From NCBI GenBank assembly GCA_025603075.1, contig MU626493.1, positions 1 to 29,220 of the forward strand: a DNA stretch of 29,220 nt, in the 5' to 3' direction. The stretch comes from Neoconidiobolus thromboides FSU 785 (Eukaryota; Entomophthoromycota; Entomophthoromycetes; Entomophthorales; Neoconidiobolaceae). Under the pieces are notes generated by a model, which worked only from the letters and a program-made list of their open reading frames with translations, was not told where the DNA came from and did no database searches. The position numbers and the translations under genes are program-made. Shown one piece after another: positions 19,568-28,968 of the stretch. How positions within the stretch are numbered: the stretch's first letter is position 1; each line of letters begins with the position of its first letter.

Positions 19568-20944
19568 TTTTTGTAAAAATAAAGATGAAAAACAATTTTT
19601 AAGGATCCGTAAGAAATAAAATAAAATAATATAATATATATGCTTACAATGCATTTCTGTTTAAAATTATAAAAGTTTGTAAAAATGAGGACATCATTAG
19701 TCAATAGTGATGTAAAAATAACACTACAAGTTACAATAAGCTTTCGAGTTTTAACTTTTAGAACCTTAACAAAATGTTATTTGATATAGTAGCTGAAATG
19801 ATTCAATAGTTTATTTCATGAAGATATAAAGTTTGTTTTAACAATATCTATCAGGTTTGATGTATACAATGTATTTTATATCTTCAATTTCATAACCTAT
19901 CATATCATCAATAAAATCTCACCTCCATAAACTTTAATTTTGCTACTGGCATTACCACCCAATAAATCCAAAGAACCCTAAGGCTTTTAAATTAATTCTT
20001 TATAAATCTAAAATCGATGTCTTTCATACCATATTATAAAGCTTAAAACAATGCCAAAAAGTATCTCAAAGATAATTTTACCACCAACCTTCTACATCTC
20101 AAACTTAAGAAGAACCGAGAAATCTTATGAACTCAAGGACACAAACTAGTTCCCTATAGCTTTAAATAGTTGATCATATCCTAATAATTTTAGTTAGATA
20201 CTCTGAAAAGTCAATCTAACTGCTATAATTTTTAAATGGCCAAGGGGGAAATAAATGATAAGATAAAGAGTATAGAAAAACCTAGAGCAATAGTAACAGA
20301 TGGAGTTTTTAAGTGAGTGAAGCAAGAAATTAGGTAAAACTTGAAAGATAGATGAGTTGAAATTGACTGCATCTCAATAACTAGGAAGTTAGGTTTCTTT
20401 AAACTTTTTATTAATGTTCCAAATTTTTGTTTGATTAGGAACCTAAAGCTGTACAACTGGTTACAATTGAATAAAAAATAGAATCATATTCTGTGATAAA
20501 CTTAGTTGAGTTGTACAAGTAACACGGGGTAATCGTTAAAAAGGATCTAAAATTCAAACTTAGCCCATATGTCAAAAAATATGGCAATTAAAATTTATTT
20601 TTTTCAACGTTGAATTTTAAATTTCCAAATAAAGAAATATTGCTAGTGTCAAGTAATTTAAAATATTCACATATATTTATCTTGTCATTTATAGTATTAT
20701 CGATTTATTGCAGCATAAGAACTATTTTGATATAGTCAAAGACTACAGTATTGAAATACTAATTAAACTGATCTCTATGATAATAAAATGAGTAAATCAA
20801 AAATTAATAAAAAAAATTATTTTTATTTTTTATTTGAAAATGAAATGTTTAATTATTATGATTATTAATATTTAGTATATATCTTCTTATACCAAAAAAA
20901 GAAGAAAAATAGATGTAATGCGTCGATTAAAAATAGTCAGAATC
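19568..20944. other. Gene-free stretch with possible repeat relics
   Basis: No convincing gene. GAACTCAAGGACACA near 20130 and ACTCTGAAAAGT near 20200 echo parts of R1 and may be an old decayed copy; the latter sits in a small inverted repeat GTTAGAT..ATCTAAC. A 74-codon minus frame at 20232-20456 has no support. Confidence 0.5.
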
Positions 20945-21733
20945 TTAATATAAAGCTAAAATTGCGCCCAAAACAATCAATGAAAAGCCATGGGAAACAT
21001 TATAACTTGAACCAGAAGTATTGTTTCCCATTGATTTCATACTCATGCTCATAGAAGAACTAGCCTTACTCATTGCTTTTGAAGCGCTGCTCAAAGCCAT
21101 AGAAGTTGATAAGCTAGCTTGTCTACTACTACTCGATAAAGCATTAAAATTTTTATTACTTGGGGTAGGGAAGTAAGTATTACTATTCCATCCCTTATTA
21201 ATTTGTTGAATACTAGGATGATTATTCAAGGCTGGCATCCATTTATTATTACGCTGATTATTATTGGAAGGAGTAGGTAAAAAGGTTTGTCCTGGTAATA
21301 ATGTGCTTGTAGAAAGTGGCATAGCTTGCCCATTTTGTGGGTTAATCGTGGTGAATACTACTACTGTAGCTACATTAGCATTTGGTGTATTAGCATTATT
21401 GGCGCTGTTTGCGTTATTGGCATCATTCACATTGTTTAAGGTTGGTTGAATTGGTAAATTGCGATTATTGGCATTAGTATTAGGTAAATTGTTATTCATT
21501 GGGAGCGCTACTCCTTGAGCTTGAGATTGACCATTAGGTGTAAAGCAAAAACAACCCATGGAGTTGGCACTAGATGGATTTTCATTACAAATTGCATTAC
21601 ATGAAGTGTTTAATTCCAATTTACTCCTCACTTGGCTGTCATCGATACTATCTTCACCCTCTTCTTTACCATTAAAATGATTTAATGCAGCAAATATTTG
21701 GCTGGTATATAAGGCTATGAGAAGGAATTTCAT
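20945..21733 (-). CDS. Secreted Asn/Ser-rich protein, probably GPI-anchored (262 aa)
   Basis: Single exon. The signal peptide MKFLLIALYTSQIFA is followed by an acidic stretch and a small cysteine cluster (C45, then CNEN, and GCFCF near 60). An Asn/Ala-rich low-complexity segment has NAN/ANN repeats near 105-120, then come Pro/Asn-rich and Ser/Met-rich parts (STSMALSSASKAMSKASSSM). The end SGSSYNVSHGFSLIVLGAILALY fits a GPI attachment signal: small residues, then a hydrophobic tail. This architecture suggests a cell-wall or surface protein. There is no enzymatic motif. Low-complexity repeats may vary in length between strains. Confidence 0.8.
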   Translation of the reverse strand: MKFLLIALYTSQIFAALNHFNGKEEGEDSIDDSQVRSKLELNTSCNAICNENPSSANSMGCFCFTPNGQSQAQGVALPMNNNLPNTNANNRNLPIQPTLNNVNDANNANSANNANTPNANVATVVVFTTINPQNGQAMPLSTSTLLPGQTFLPTPSNNNQRNNKWMPALNNHPSIQQINKGWNSNTYFPTPSNKNFNALSSSSRQASLSTSMALSSASKAMSKASSSMSMSMKSMGNNTSGSSYNVSHGFSLIVLGAILALY

Positions 21734-21795
21734 TTTTTTGGATATTGGTATAGAAGATAATTTTTTATGATAATTAAAGTGTAGGTTTTTTTAAA

Positions 21796-21805
21796 TATTT
21801 ATATA
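21796..21805 (-). promoter_or_regulatory. TATA-like box of the Asn/Ser-rich protein gene
   Basis: The coding strand reads TATATAAATA, about 63-72 bp upstream of the start. Confidence 0.5.
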
Positions 21806-22826
21806 CTGATACAATTATTTTACATATTTTCCGTTACTATTTTTTTGGAATAGAAAACTCGAAAATTTTCCGTTAGTGTAATAAATTTCATCTTTTTTTC
21901 TGTTGTCTTTAAAAATGCTCGATTTGTATGGAGATTAATGTGCCAGCTTAATTTTTTGAAAAATAAAATTCTTAGTCAACTTAGCTATTTTTAACGTCTT
22001 ATTTCTATTTTCATCTTTTTAATTTCCACATGAAGTCTTTAACTGCTTAAAGTTAACTTCTTTTTTAAAAAATGTAATGTTTTTATACTTTATTCAGTAG
22101 CATTACTAGTGCTATCAATAATAATAAATACTTATTACTATCATTTGACATTCTTTAATTTGCTTTGCTTAGTAATTAAATTACTTTTTGTTTTCTGGGG
22201 AATTGTATATTAGAACACATTTATTTTACCATATTAAAATAAAGACTAATAATTAATTATATGATATGAAATTGACTAACGAGATTCGTATTTATAATAA
22301 TGCTATTAAATGTAGTATTTTCCTATGCTACCCTAAGCTGAACTTTGGATGCTTGAATGAATAAGGTTCTCAAATATGATTAGACATACTAAAAGAAAAT
22401 TTAAGAAATCAATATTAACGAAGGCATATAACAATCGATACAGTCAAATTATAGTTTTCCTTCAAAAACGAAATGACTTTTTGTATATTTTTTGTATAAA
22501 AATAATTTAGAGGCATGAAATATTGGGCTCAAAAATAAGATTAAAAATTCAATTCAATTCAATTAATCGAATATAAAAATTAATAGTTTAAAGTTAATAT
22601 CATTTATTACCGTGATACTTTAAAGTAATATTTAAATAATATTCCATAAAACAACAGTAAATAAACTTTAAAAAGCTAGTAAAATAAGTAAAAAAATAAA
22701 GCCACGTAGATCAAAACAAAAGTAAAAATATACACTTAGCCACCGAAAATACAAAACCCCCACGAATGATTCATTGTTTTATTCAGCCAAAGAAAATAAA
22801 AAACACAGTATTACTAATAAATAAAC

Positions 22827-22834
22827 TATATAAA
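22827..22834 (+). promoter_or_regulatory. TATA-like box of the 99-aa secreted protein gene
   Basis: TATATAAA lies 86-93 bp upstream of the first ATG. Confidence 0.5.
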
Positions 22835-22919
22835 CAATTAGTTATTTATTTACTTCATTTACAGTTCTCTCTTACTTACAAATATTTAGCTGGTACTAAA
22901 TTCAATCAAACTTACTTTA

Positions 22920-23276
22920 ATGATCATGCTTAAATCACACTTCTTATTACTTACATCCTTTGTCGGCGTCTCGCTTGCTCAATATCCAGTTGGTAACTAC
23001 TAATAGTGTATTTAATAAAGGTTTTCACTAAAATTTTAATTTCAAATAGTAATAATACGACCCAATGGCGAGCGAGCAGAAATAGGTCCTGGACCTGGAT
23101 GTTTCGGAGTACAGGGACCGGTGTATGAAGTAAAAGTACCTTATAATCAAAACGTTCAATTTTTTAGTGATTACGGGTGTAAAGGACAATGTACTTATAC
23201 TGGTGGCTCTAGGGTGTTTCAATATAATTCACCACTGGTTTATTCCATTCAAATTTATAACCAAGTTTATTATTAA
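22920..23276 (+). CDS. Small secreted protein, unrecognised (2 exons, 99 aa)
   Basis: Exons 22920-22992 and 23050-23276. The 57-nt intron has donor GTAACT and acceptor TCAAATAG, phase 1, giving 300 nt in frame ending TAA. Residues 1-20 are a clear signal peptide (MIMLKSHFLLLTSFVGVSLA, cleavage likely before QYPV). The mature part is about 79 residues, rich in Tyr, Val and Gly, with GPGPGCFG and DYGCKGQCTYTGG giving three cysteines (42, 68, 72). Strand-like alternation (VYEVKVPYNQNVQFF, LVYSIQIYNQVYY) suggests a beta fold. ATG at residue 3 is an alternative start. I do not recognise the family; size and secretion are effector-like, but that is only a guess. Confidence 0.8.
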
Positions 23277-23732
23277 AGCGGTAGATGTGATTGTATATTA
23301 AGATTGTTTCTTATATGTTTTTATTATATTAATTAGATTTCTTTGTTTATATAATAGTTTTAGTACATATGTTATAGTTTTTTAATAGAATTGTTTTCTG
23401 CTTTTAAAGTAAATAAATGGATATCGTAAAGTAGTTGATAATATAAAAGTTAAAGGTAATAGTTGCAAGCATAAGATCCAAGTGAGTTTTATGGCGTTTT
23501 TTAAGCAGTTATGAATACAAAACATATAAACAATTTATATTAATGATTTAAAAAGGCTTATAAAATACCCTTATCGTTTTACTTTTATTAACTGTATTAT
23601 AATTCCCCTGTATTACTGCATTTAATTACATATTACAACCAAATTGGTTTCCAATACCTTCAACTTAGCAAATTTTAAAAATAAACAAATTGTTCAGCGA
23701 ACTTCCTCAATATTGTATTTAATGGCTATATA
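23277..23732. other. Gene-free stretch downstream of the small secreted protein
   Basis: AT-rich DNA with no gene or recognised repeat. Confidence 0.6.
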
Positions 23733-23830
23733 GAGATGTATTTTTATGTTTAGAAATTTTACTAGCAATCTTTCCACTTAAGTAACGCTCAAAAGATGGA
23801 AAAAGTGATGAGGCCAAAAAAAACACCCCC
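23733..23830 (+). repeat. 98 bp MITE family, copy C
   Basis: GAGATGTATTTTTATGTTTAG at the left; AAAGATGGAAAAAGTGATG and CCAAAAAAAACACCCCC at the right. Flanked by TATA and ATAT. Confidence 0.8.
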
Positions 23831-24371
23831 ATATGTTAGATAGCATTGCTTCTCAAATTTATTTTATATACTAAAGGCTCTAAACGATTATTCTATTTTG
23901 TTTTATTTAGCTTAAGACGTTCTTGTTTTAATTTTTTTAATTTTCTGGTATAACTTTTTATATTTGTATACAAGCTTAAATCTGGATTGTATTTTTTATT
24001 AATTATATAAAAATAAAATCTTTACATATTATTGAAAATCCAAAATTCATGATATTGATAAAAATCAGTTTTAATATAATCAAGTAAAATCAGTTTTTGT
24101 ATTAAAAAATAAAAAAAATTAATAAAAAACAAGTGGTAAAACTAGAAAAAACGCTTTTGTACAGTCCAATATTAAATTAATTGAGCTATTAACTAAAAAA
24201 TATATAATAAGATAAATTGTTTTTTATTTAATTAAATTTTTTTAATAACAAAATTAATTAACAAGTACTTAACTTTTTATATTAATATAAGTTTAATTTC
24301 TTTACATTAATATATGAAATTATTAAAATTTTTACAAACAATTTAAAAAACTTAAGATTCAAGTATATCAA
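23831..24371. other. Gene-free AT-rich stretch
   Basis: Extremely A/T-rich homopolymer-like DNA. No gene and no recognised repeat until R1 copy 4 starts. Confidence 0.6.
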
Positions 24372-24803
24372 TGTGGAATCTTGATAATCAGTAGTTGGAA
24401 TCAGAAGGTCTTAGTTTATGTGACTAAGATAGACTTGAATTATGAAGAATAACACGTAGTAGGCTACGGGCTATATAAGACGATTATAATAGACAATATT
24501 GCTGTGAAATCTATGTAAAATACTATCACAAAAATTTGGTGGCTTTACTAAGCATACGAGATATCAGGGAATAATTCAGTTAAAAAGCCCTAAGTTACCA
24601 TGTTGAAGAATTTCTTTTATACTCCAATAGTATGGATACCAAAACGAGAGGATAATACTCTTTGTAATGTGAAGTTAGAACTTATCATAGCAAATCAAAA
24701 TAAGAAGATTGGGATTAATTGTATTTGAGCTTGATAACAATAACAACAACTTAAGTTGTTGTTGTTATAATCAATCATAGAGCTAACAAAGCGATATTTC
24801 ACA
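24372..24803 (+). mobile_element. R1 repeat, copy 4 (432 bp, most diverged)
   Basis: Starts TGTGGAATCTTGATAATCAG and ends GCGATATTTCACA. It shares the R1 order of blocks (GGTCTTAGTTTATGTGACTA, ATGAAGAATA, GAGATATCAGGGAATAA) with many changes. It has neither F nor T flanks, so R1 can occur alone. No target duplication is visible. Confidence 0.75.
24742..24763. repeat. 22 bp perfect palindrome inside R1 copy 4
   Basis: Centred on CTTAAG with AAC/GTT trinucleotide arms. Other copies read ACAGCAGCTTAGGCGATTATT here, so the palindrome arose in this copy by triplet gain. Confidence 0.8.
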
Positions 24804-24823
24804 TTAAAGTGATTAGTGTATTC

Positions 24824-24921
24824 GGGGATTTGTTTTTTTGTTTAAGAATTTTACCAACAATTTTTCTGTTCAAATAGTGCTTAAAAAATCGAAAAAGTGA
24901 TAAACCAAAGAGAACATCCCC
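24824..24921 (+). repeat. 98 bp MITE family, copy D
   Basis: GGGGATTTGTTTTTTTGTTTA at the left, AAAGAGAACATCCCC at the right; the core TTTTTCTGTTCAAATAGTGC is kept. It starts 20 bp after R1 copy 4. Confidence 0.85.
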
Positions 24922-25230
24922 ATTTTAATTACATTTTTAATTAAAAACATTTTTGCATTATTTTTTTTAACTTAGATCTATTTTAATAAAATTATGTTTA
25001 AAACTATTTGTTTTTATGCCTATTTTTTGACTATTTAGAACTGCTAAAAGTTTTAGTTTTTAGCCTAGAAAATTATCATTTAATAAAACTAAAAAAAAAT
25101 TAAATAAAAAATACATCCTTATGTACTTTAAATGTTAAAAAAGCAATTATTATAATTTTTAAGAACAATAATTTTACAAAAATCTCAACTTTAGCATTTT
25201 TGATTTCTTTAACTAATTTAACTGTAATTT

Positions 25231-25324
25231 GAGGTGTTTTTTTTGATTTCATCACTTCCTCTGTTTTTAAGTACTATTTAAGTGGAAAGATTGTTAGTAA
25301 AATTAAACAAAAAAATACATCCCC
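25231..25324 (-). repeat. 98 bp MITE family, copy E
   Basis: Reverse orientation: GAGGTGTTTTTTTTGATTTC at the left and AAAAAAATACATCCCC at the right. Confidence 0.8.
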
Positions 25325-25472
25325 GTTATATTTAAATTTGCTATAAGAATTTTTACTACTTAATTGCAAGAAATATTATTTTAATATTTAGTATTTACAT
25401 TTGATAATTATAATAGAAAATTATAACTTTTATTATATTTTTTATATATTTTTTAATTATTTTTTGATATTA

Positions 25473-25566
25473 GGGGTGAATTTTTGTGTTTAGAATTTTA
25501 CTAACAATTTTTCCACTCAAATAATATTTAAAAATAAAAAAGTAATGAAATCAAAAAAAACATCTC
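25473..25566 (+). repeat. 98 bp MITE family, copy F
   Basis: GGGGTGAATTTTTGTGTTTAG, then TTTTCCACTCAAATAATA, ending CAAAAAAAACATCTC. Confidence 0.8.
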
Positions 25567-25633
25567 GATTGTTTTTTATTAGAACTATTAAGTTTTTCAT
25601 AAAATATTTTATATAAATTATGTAATTATATAA

Positions 25634-25722
25634 GGGTGTTTAGTTTTATCACTTTTTTGCTTTTTAAATGCTATTTAACCAAAAAAATTATTAATAAACT
25701 TTAGATATAAAAATACATCCCC
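25634..25722 (-). repeat. 98 bp MITE family, copy G
   Basis: Reverse orientation: GGGTGTTTAGTTTTATCAC at the left and ATAAAAATACATCCCC at the right, with several internal losses. Confidence 0.75.
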
Positions 25723-26063
25723 ATACTTTTTACTTTATTTGTTTTATGAGTTACAGCTTACTACATATTATAATTTATAGTTTATTTATCTTAGTTATAT
25801 AAACTGAAACTTGTTAATTTGTAATTAATTAATTTAAAATAAATCTCAATTTCAACCACAAAGTATCAGTTTTATAAAGCATTTAAATAAAACAAAACTT
25901 GTAACTTTTTATAAATTTATTTTTTAAACATTTAAACCTATATAAAATTTATTATAAAGCTAAAAAACCCTTTTTACAAACTTTAATGCAAGTTTAATTA
26001 AATTTAGTAGCTTTTGATTTTTTGATGCATTTTATGTATTATATATATTTGCTGAAAGCATTT

Positions 26064-26155
26064 CGGAATGTATTTTTGTGTTTAATTTTACTAACAAATT
26101 TTCGCTCAAAGTGCTCAAAAGATGGAAAAAGTAGTGAAGCCAAAAAAACACTCCC
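26064..26155 (+). repeat. 98 bp MITE family, copy H
   Basis: CGGAATGTATTTTTGTGTTTA at the left; GATGGAAAAAGTAGTGAAGC and CAAAAAAACACTCCC at the right; flanked by ATTT on both sides apart from one base. Confidence 0.8.
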
Positions 26156-26539
26156 ATTTGTAAAACATACATTTTGATTTTTTAGTAATTGTAGTAAATT
26201 AAGCATATGCTACTCTTTGATTGGATATCTTGAATCCAATTAACAATTGCTAAAGATTGAATGATGTTTTTATTCCTTATGAATTCAAAACCAAGCTTAA
26301 TATTCATAATAACTGGTTATGTTTCAGGGTGATCACATAATTTTATAGTCAAATGGATTTTCAAATAAAAATTGAAATTTTGAACAATAATTCAAAAGTA
26401 TAAAACGCAAGCAAAAGTATTCAAATTGTTAATTTCAATTTTAAATTTATTTGTTTTTTTAGCTTGATCCTTTTTTTACTTTAACTTTATATCACTATCG
26501 CTTTAATCATATCAACTTCACTTTTATCTTCTATCCACA

Positions 26540-26899
26540 ATGCCAAAATTTACAAGCAAACCTAATAATAACAATTCCATTGATAAGCTCTGCTCTAGAA
26601 TGGAAGCTTTGTCACTTGCTGATAGAATCACCTCTAAAGATATGGACCAATTAGTAGGTAGAGTCCATTCGTTAACGTTAAATGAAACAAAATCTACCAT
26701 CCAACAAAAGTTAAATCATAAGAGAAATAAAAAAATGATACAAACGCAAACAGATAAGGTATTAGCAATTATTAAACGGATTCTTAGCGATAAGGTTGAA
26801 AATGAAAAAGATGCTTTTACCTGCATCTTGAACAAGAGAAAGCAAGTAACACCTTGTTATTTGGAATTTATCGCAATTTCTAAGAAATACCACTTTTAA
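26540..26899 (+). CDS. Hypothetical protein, unrecognised (119 aa)
   Basis: Single open frame ending TAA. The product has a polar Asn-rich start (KPNNNNS), then helix-prone sequence with MEALSLADRITSKDMDQLVGRVHSLTLNE, a basic KLNHKRNKKM stretch and a C-terminal part with two cysteines (C105-like positions in FTCIL and VTPCYLEF). The repeated pattern RMEALSLADRI / RVHSLTLNE suggests a duplicated short helix. There is no signal peptide or membrane segment. Codon choice is less A/T-biased than the flanking DNA, which favours a real gene. It lies between MITE copies and has no neighbour that hints at function. It could also be the remnant of a longer gene. Confidence 0.55.
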   Translation: MPKFTSKPNNNNSIDKLCSRMEALSLADRITSKDMDQLVGRVHSLTLNETKSTIQQKLNHKRNKKMIQTQTDKVLAIIKRILSDKVENEKDAFTCILNKRKQVTPCYLEFIAISKKYHF

Positions 26900-27604
26900 C
26901 TTGCTTTGCTTAAAGTAGATATTGATATCGTTCGATCATATGGAATATAGGGCTTATTTTGAGAAGTTTTGTTCGTAATACTCTACTTTTACCAAGAAAC
27001 CAAGAATGGGTTTGCCATTTGAACATATTTCCGCTTTTCGAAGTGATTTCTAATCTTTGTTTATATACTATTTCAAACATCTGTAATCTAAAAAAAACTT
27101 ATTATTATTATTATTATTATTGTTATACAGTCCCATGAGTGAACACTTTAAATACTTTAGCTTTTATTTAATAAACTGTTTTTATATTCAACTTGTATTT
27201 ATTTTTATTAAATATTGGAATATTTTCAATGAGCAATAATACTCAATGTCATTACACTCCATTTTAAAGCACTTGATGAATTGCTTTAACTCAACCATAT
27301 AAAGTAGATATTCAATGCACCAGAACTTTGTTTATTGTGAGCTACAAGGGCATATAATCAATGATTCATTCCTAACTTAATCTGAGTTCTTTATTAAAAT
27401 CAATAAAGATAATAGATAATAATAGTATGTCTTTAAGTTAATCTCATCTTTTTAGAAGTGTAATGTTTTATGTTTTATGTTTTAGATTTTACGTGGCTTG
27501 AATAATTGGCTCATAAATTGGCTATAGAAATTTATTGATTTCAATGTTCGATTTCAAATATCAACTTTTATTTTTTAATACAAATAAACATTCAATTCAA
27601 CAAA
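26900..27604. other. Intergenic region upstream of the C2 gene
   Basis: Holds a (TTA)n run near 27101-27120 and the paired CCAAT boxes listed separately. No gene or MITE is seen. Confidence 0.6.
27505..27523 (-). promoter_or_regulatory. Pair of inverted CCAAT boxes upstream of the C2 gene
   Basis: ATTGGCT occurs at 27505-27511 and 27517-27523, 12 bp apart, 82-100 bp upstream of the start codon. The reverse reads AGCCAAT, a good NF-Y-type core. Confidence 0.5.
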
Positions 27605-27985
27605 ATGGACACAGATGATATAATCAATATAGGAGTAACAATGGTCAAAGCCAAAGAACTAAAAAATATGGATATGCCCCTATTGGGGAAGAATGATGCC
27701 TATGCTAAAGTGAAAATTAAACAACAAGAATATAAAACTTCAGTAAAAAGAAATGCAGGTAGTCAATGTACTTGGGAAGAAACATTTCATTTAAGGTTAG
27801 AAAAAGGGGATAAGATAGAAATTGAAGTATGGGATGAAGATTTATTAAGGGATGATTTTATTGGTTCTGTTTCTATTCCCTCAGACGTGATTTTTTCAGA
27901 GGGCTCGATTGAGGGCTGGTATCAACTTTATCAAGGTCATAAACAAAGTGGTAAAATCTTTTTGAAGATTCATTATTTACCTTGA
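27605..27985 (+). CDS. Single C2-domain protein (126 aa)
   Basis: Single exon, one C2 domain filling the protein (about residues 7-124). The calcium-loop acids of classical C2 domains are present: D23 and D31 (NMDMPLLGKNDAYAKV) and D77, D79 and D84 (VWDEDLLRDDFIGS). The C2 strand motif WEETFHLRL and a final GKIFLKIHYLP strand complete the fold. There is no signal peptide or membrane anchor, so it is a soluble, probably calcium-dependent phospholipid-binding protein. Similar stand-alone C2 proteins occur in fungi and plants, with roles that range from membrane traffic to stress; the role here is unknown. Start context and the CCAAT pair support the first ATG. Confidence 0.9.
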   Translation: MDTDDIINIGVTMVKAKELKNMDMPLLGKNDAYAKVKIKQQEYKTSVKRNAGSQCTWEETFHLRLEKGDKIEIEVWDEDLLRDDFIGSVSIPSDVIFSEGSIEGWYQLYQGHKQSGKIFLKIHYLP

Positions 27986-28441
27986 GGTTTATTTTTTTAC
28001 TCTTTTTCTTCAAATAAATAATTGGAAGTTCAAAGTGATGAGGTTATTTGGCATTGTTTTGAGTTTTAGTTTATTAAGTAACATAAATCGAGATTGTTCT
28101 GTGGGATTATTAAGCTATTTTAATAAAATAAAATAAAATATACTTTATTTAAAGTATACTGAAATTCATTATGTAAGGTTTATGAAATAGCTATCAAACC
28201 CCTCATTTAATGATAGATCATTTCTATTTTTCTTTATTTTAAATTACAAATGATAAGTTGGAATATGTCACAAATAAAGTAGGTTTGTTTTTCAATAGTA
28301 ACAAATCCTATTTATTGAAAAGGTAATGCAAAATGTCCTTTTTCAAACATGTTAAAGGAGTAGGAACTTTTGATATTTAATTAATAATTAATGGAGATAA
28401 TGAATAAGTTAACTAGGCTTTAAGAAAAGAGGATAATATTT
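27986..28441. other. Gene-free stretch downstream of the C2 gene
   Basis: AT-rich, no gene. AATAAAATAAAATAAAATATACTTTATTTAAAGTATAC near 28120-28158 contains a short hairpin (GTATACTTTAAATAAAGTATA type) that may help end the C2 transcript. Confidence 0.5.
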
Positions 28442-28536
28442 GAGGATGTATTTTTGTATTCAAGATTTTACTCAATTTTTTCACTTAAATAGTGCTTAAA
28501 AGATGGAAAAAGTAATGAAGCCAAAAAAACACCCCC
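28442..28536 (+). repeat. 98 bp MITE family, copy I
   Basis: GAGGATGTATTTTTGTATTC at the left and AAGCCAAAAAAACACCCCC at the right. Confidence 0.85.
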
Positions 28537-28549
28537 ATTTAATAGATTT

Positions 28550-28641
28550 GAGGATGTTTTTGGCTTCATTTTTTTCATCTTTTAAGCATTATCTGAGTGG
28601 ATTAATTATTAGTAAAATGTTGAACATGAAAATAGATTCCC
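28550..28641 (-). repeat. 98 bp MITE family, copy J
   Basis: Reverse orientation, 13 bp after copy I: GAGGATGTTTTTGGCTTC at the left, GAAAATAGATTCCC at the right. Copies I and J are inverted neighbours. Confidence 0.85.
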
Positions 28642-28682
28642 ATTCTTTAGTTTGTTGTTTTACTCATTTTTAAGAAACAAAT

Positions 28683-28760
28683 GGAGATGTTTTGGCTTCA
28701 TTTTTTCCGTCTTTTAAGCGCTATTTGAGTGGAAAAACTGGGTAGTAAAGTTCTTAAATA
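28683..28760 (-). repeat. 98 bp MITE family, copy K (truncated)
   Basis: Reverse orientation: GGAGATGTTTTGGCTTC through GCGCTATTTGAGTGGAAAAA, fading out after AAGTTCTTAAA; the outer end is lost. Confidence 0.8.
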
Positions 28761-28830
28761 ATCTGATCTAATTTAAAAAAACTATTTGTAGTATTTTGTT
28801 TATTTGTTTCATTTGACAGTTACAACATTT

Positions 28831-28861
28831 AGGGATGTATTTTTGTATTTGACTTTAAAAC
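28831..28861 (+). repeat. 98 bp MITE family, left-end fragment
   Basis: AGGGATGTATTTTTGTATTT then unrelated sequence. It lies 11 bp from the next full copy, in opposite orientation. Confidence 0.6.
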
Positions 28862-28871
28862 TCTATTAAAT

Positions 28872-28968
28872 GGGGATGATTTTTTTGATTTCATTACTTT
28901 TTCCACCTTTTAAGCGCTATTTGAGTGGGAAATTTGTTAGTAAAATTCTTAACACAAAAATACATCCC
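28872..28968 (-). repeat. 98 bp MITE family, copy L
   Basis: 97 bp with GGGGATGATTTTTTTGATTTC at the left and ACACAAAAATACATCCC at the right, flanked by AAAT on both sides, which is either a 4-bp target duplication or part of the inverted repeat. Confidence 0.85.

Larger units (their letters stand above)
21734..22919. other. Gene-free stretch between two divergent secreted-protein genes
   Basis: AT-rich, stops in all frames. It holds the TATA-like boxes of both neighbours and a short (AATTC)n run near 22549-22565. I see no repeat of the R1 or MITE families. Confidence 0.6.
24922..26539. other. Gene-free stretch carrying MITE copies E-H
   Basis: Very AT-rich, no open frame of note. It contains four MITE copies in mixed orientation, listed separately. 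The last 380 bp form the upstream region of the 119-aa ORF. Confidence 0.6.

Noticed and set aside
20232-20456. Minus-strand 74-codon frame
   Set aside because: No motif or signal peptide and ordinary base composition; kept only as part of a gene-free stretch.
23028-23222. Minus-strand 64-codon frame
   Set aside because: Opposite the spliced 99-aa secreted protein, which has a signal peptide and clean splice sites.
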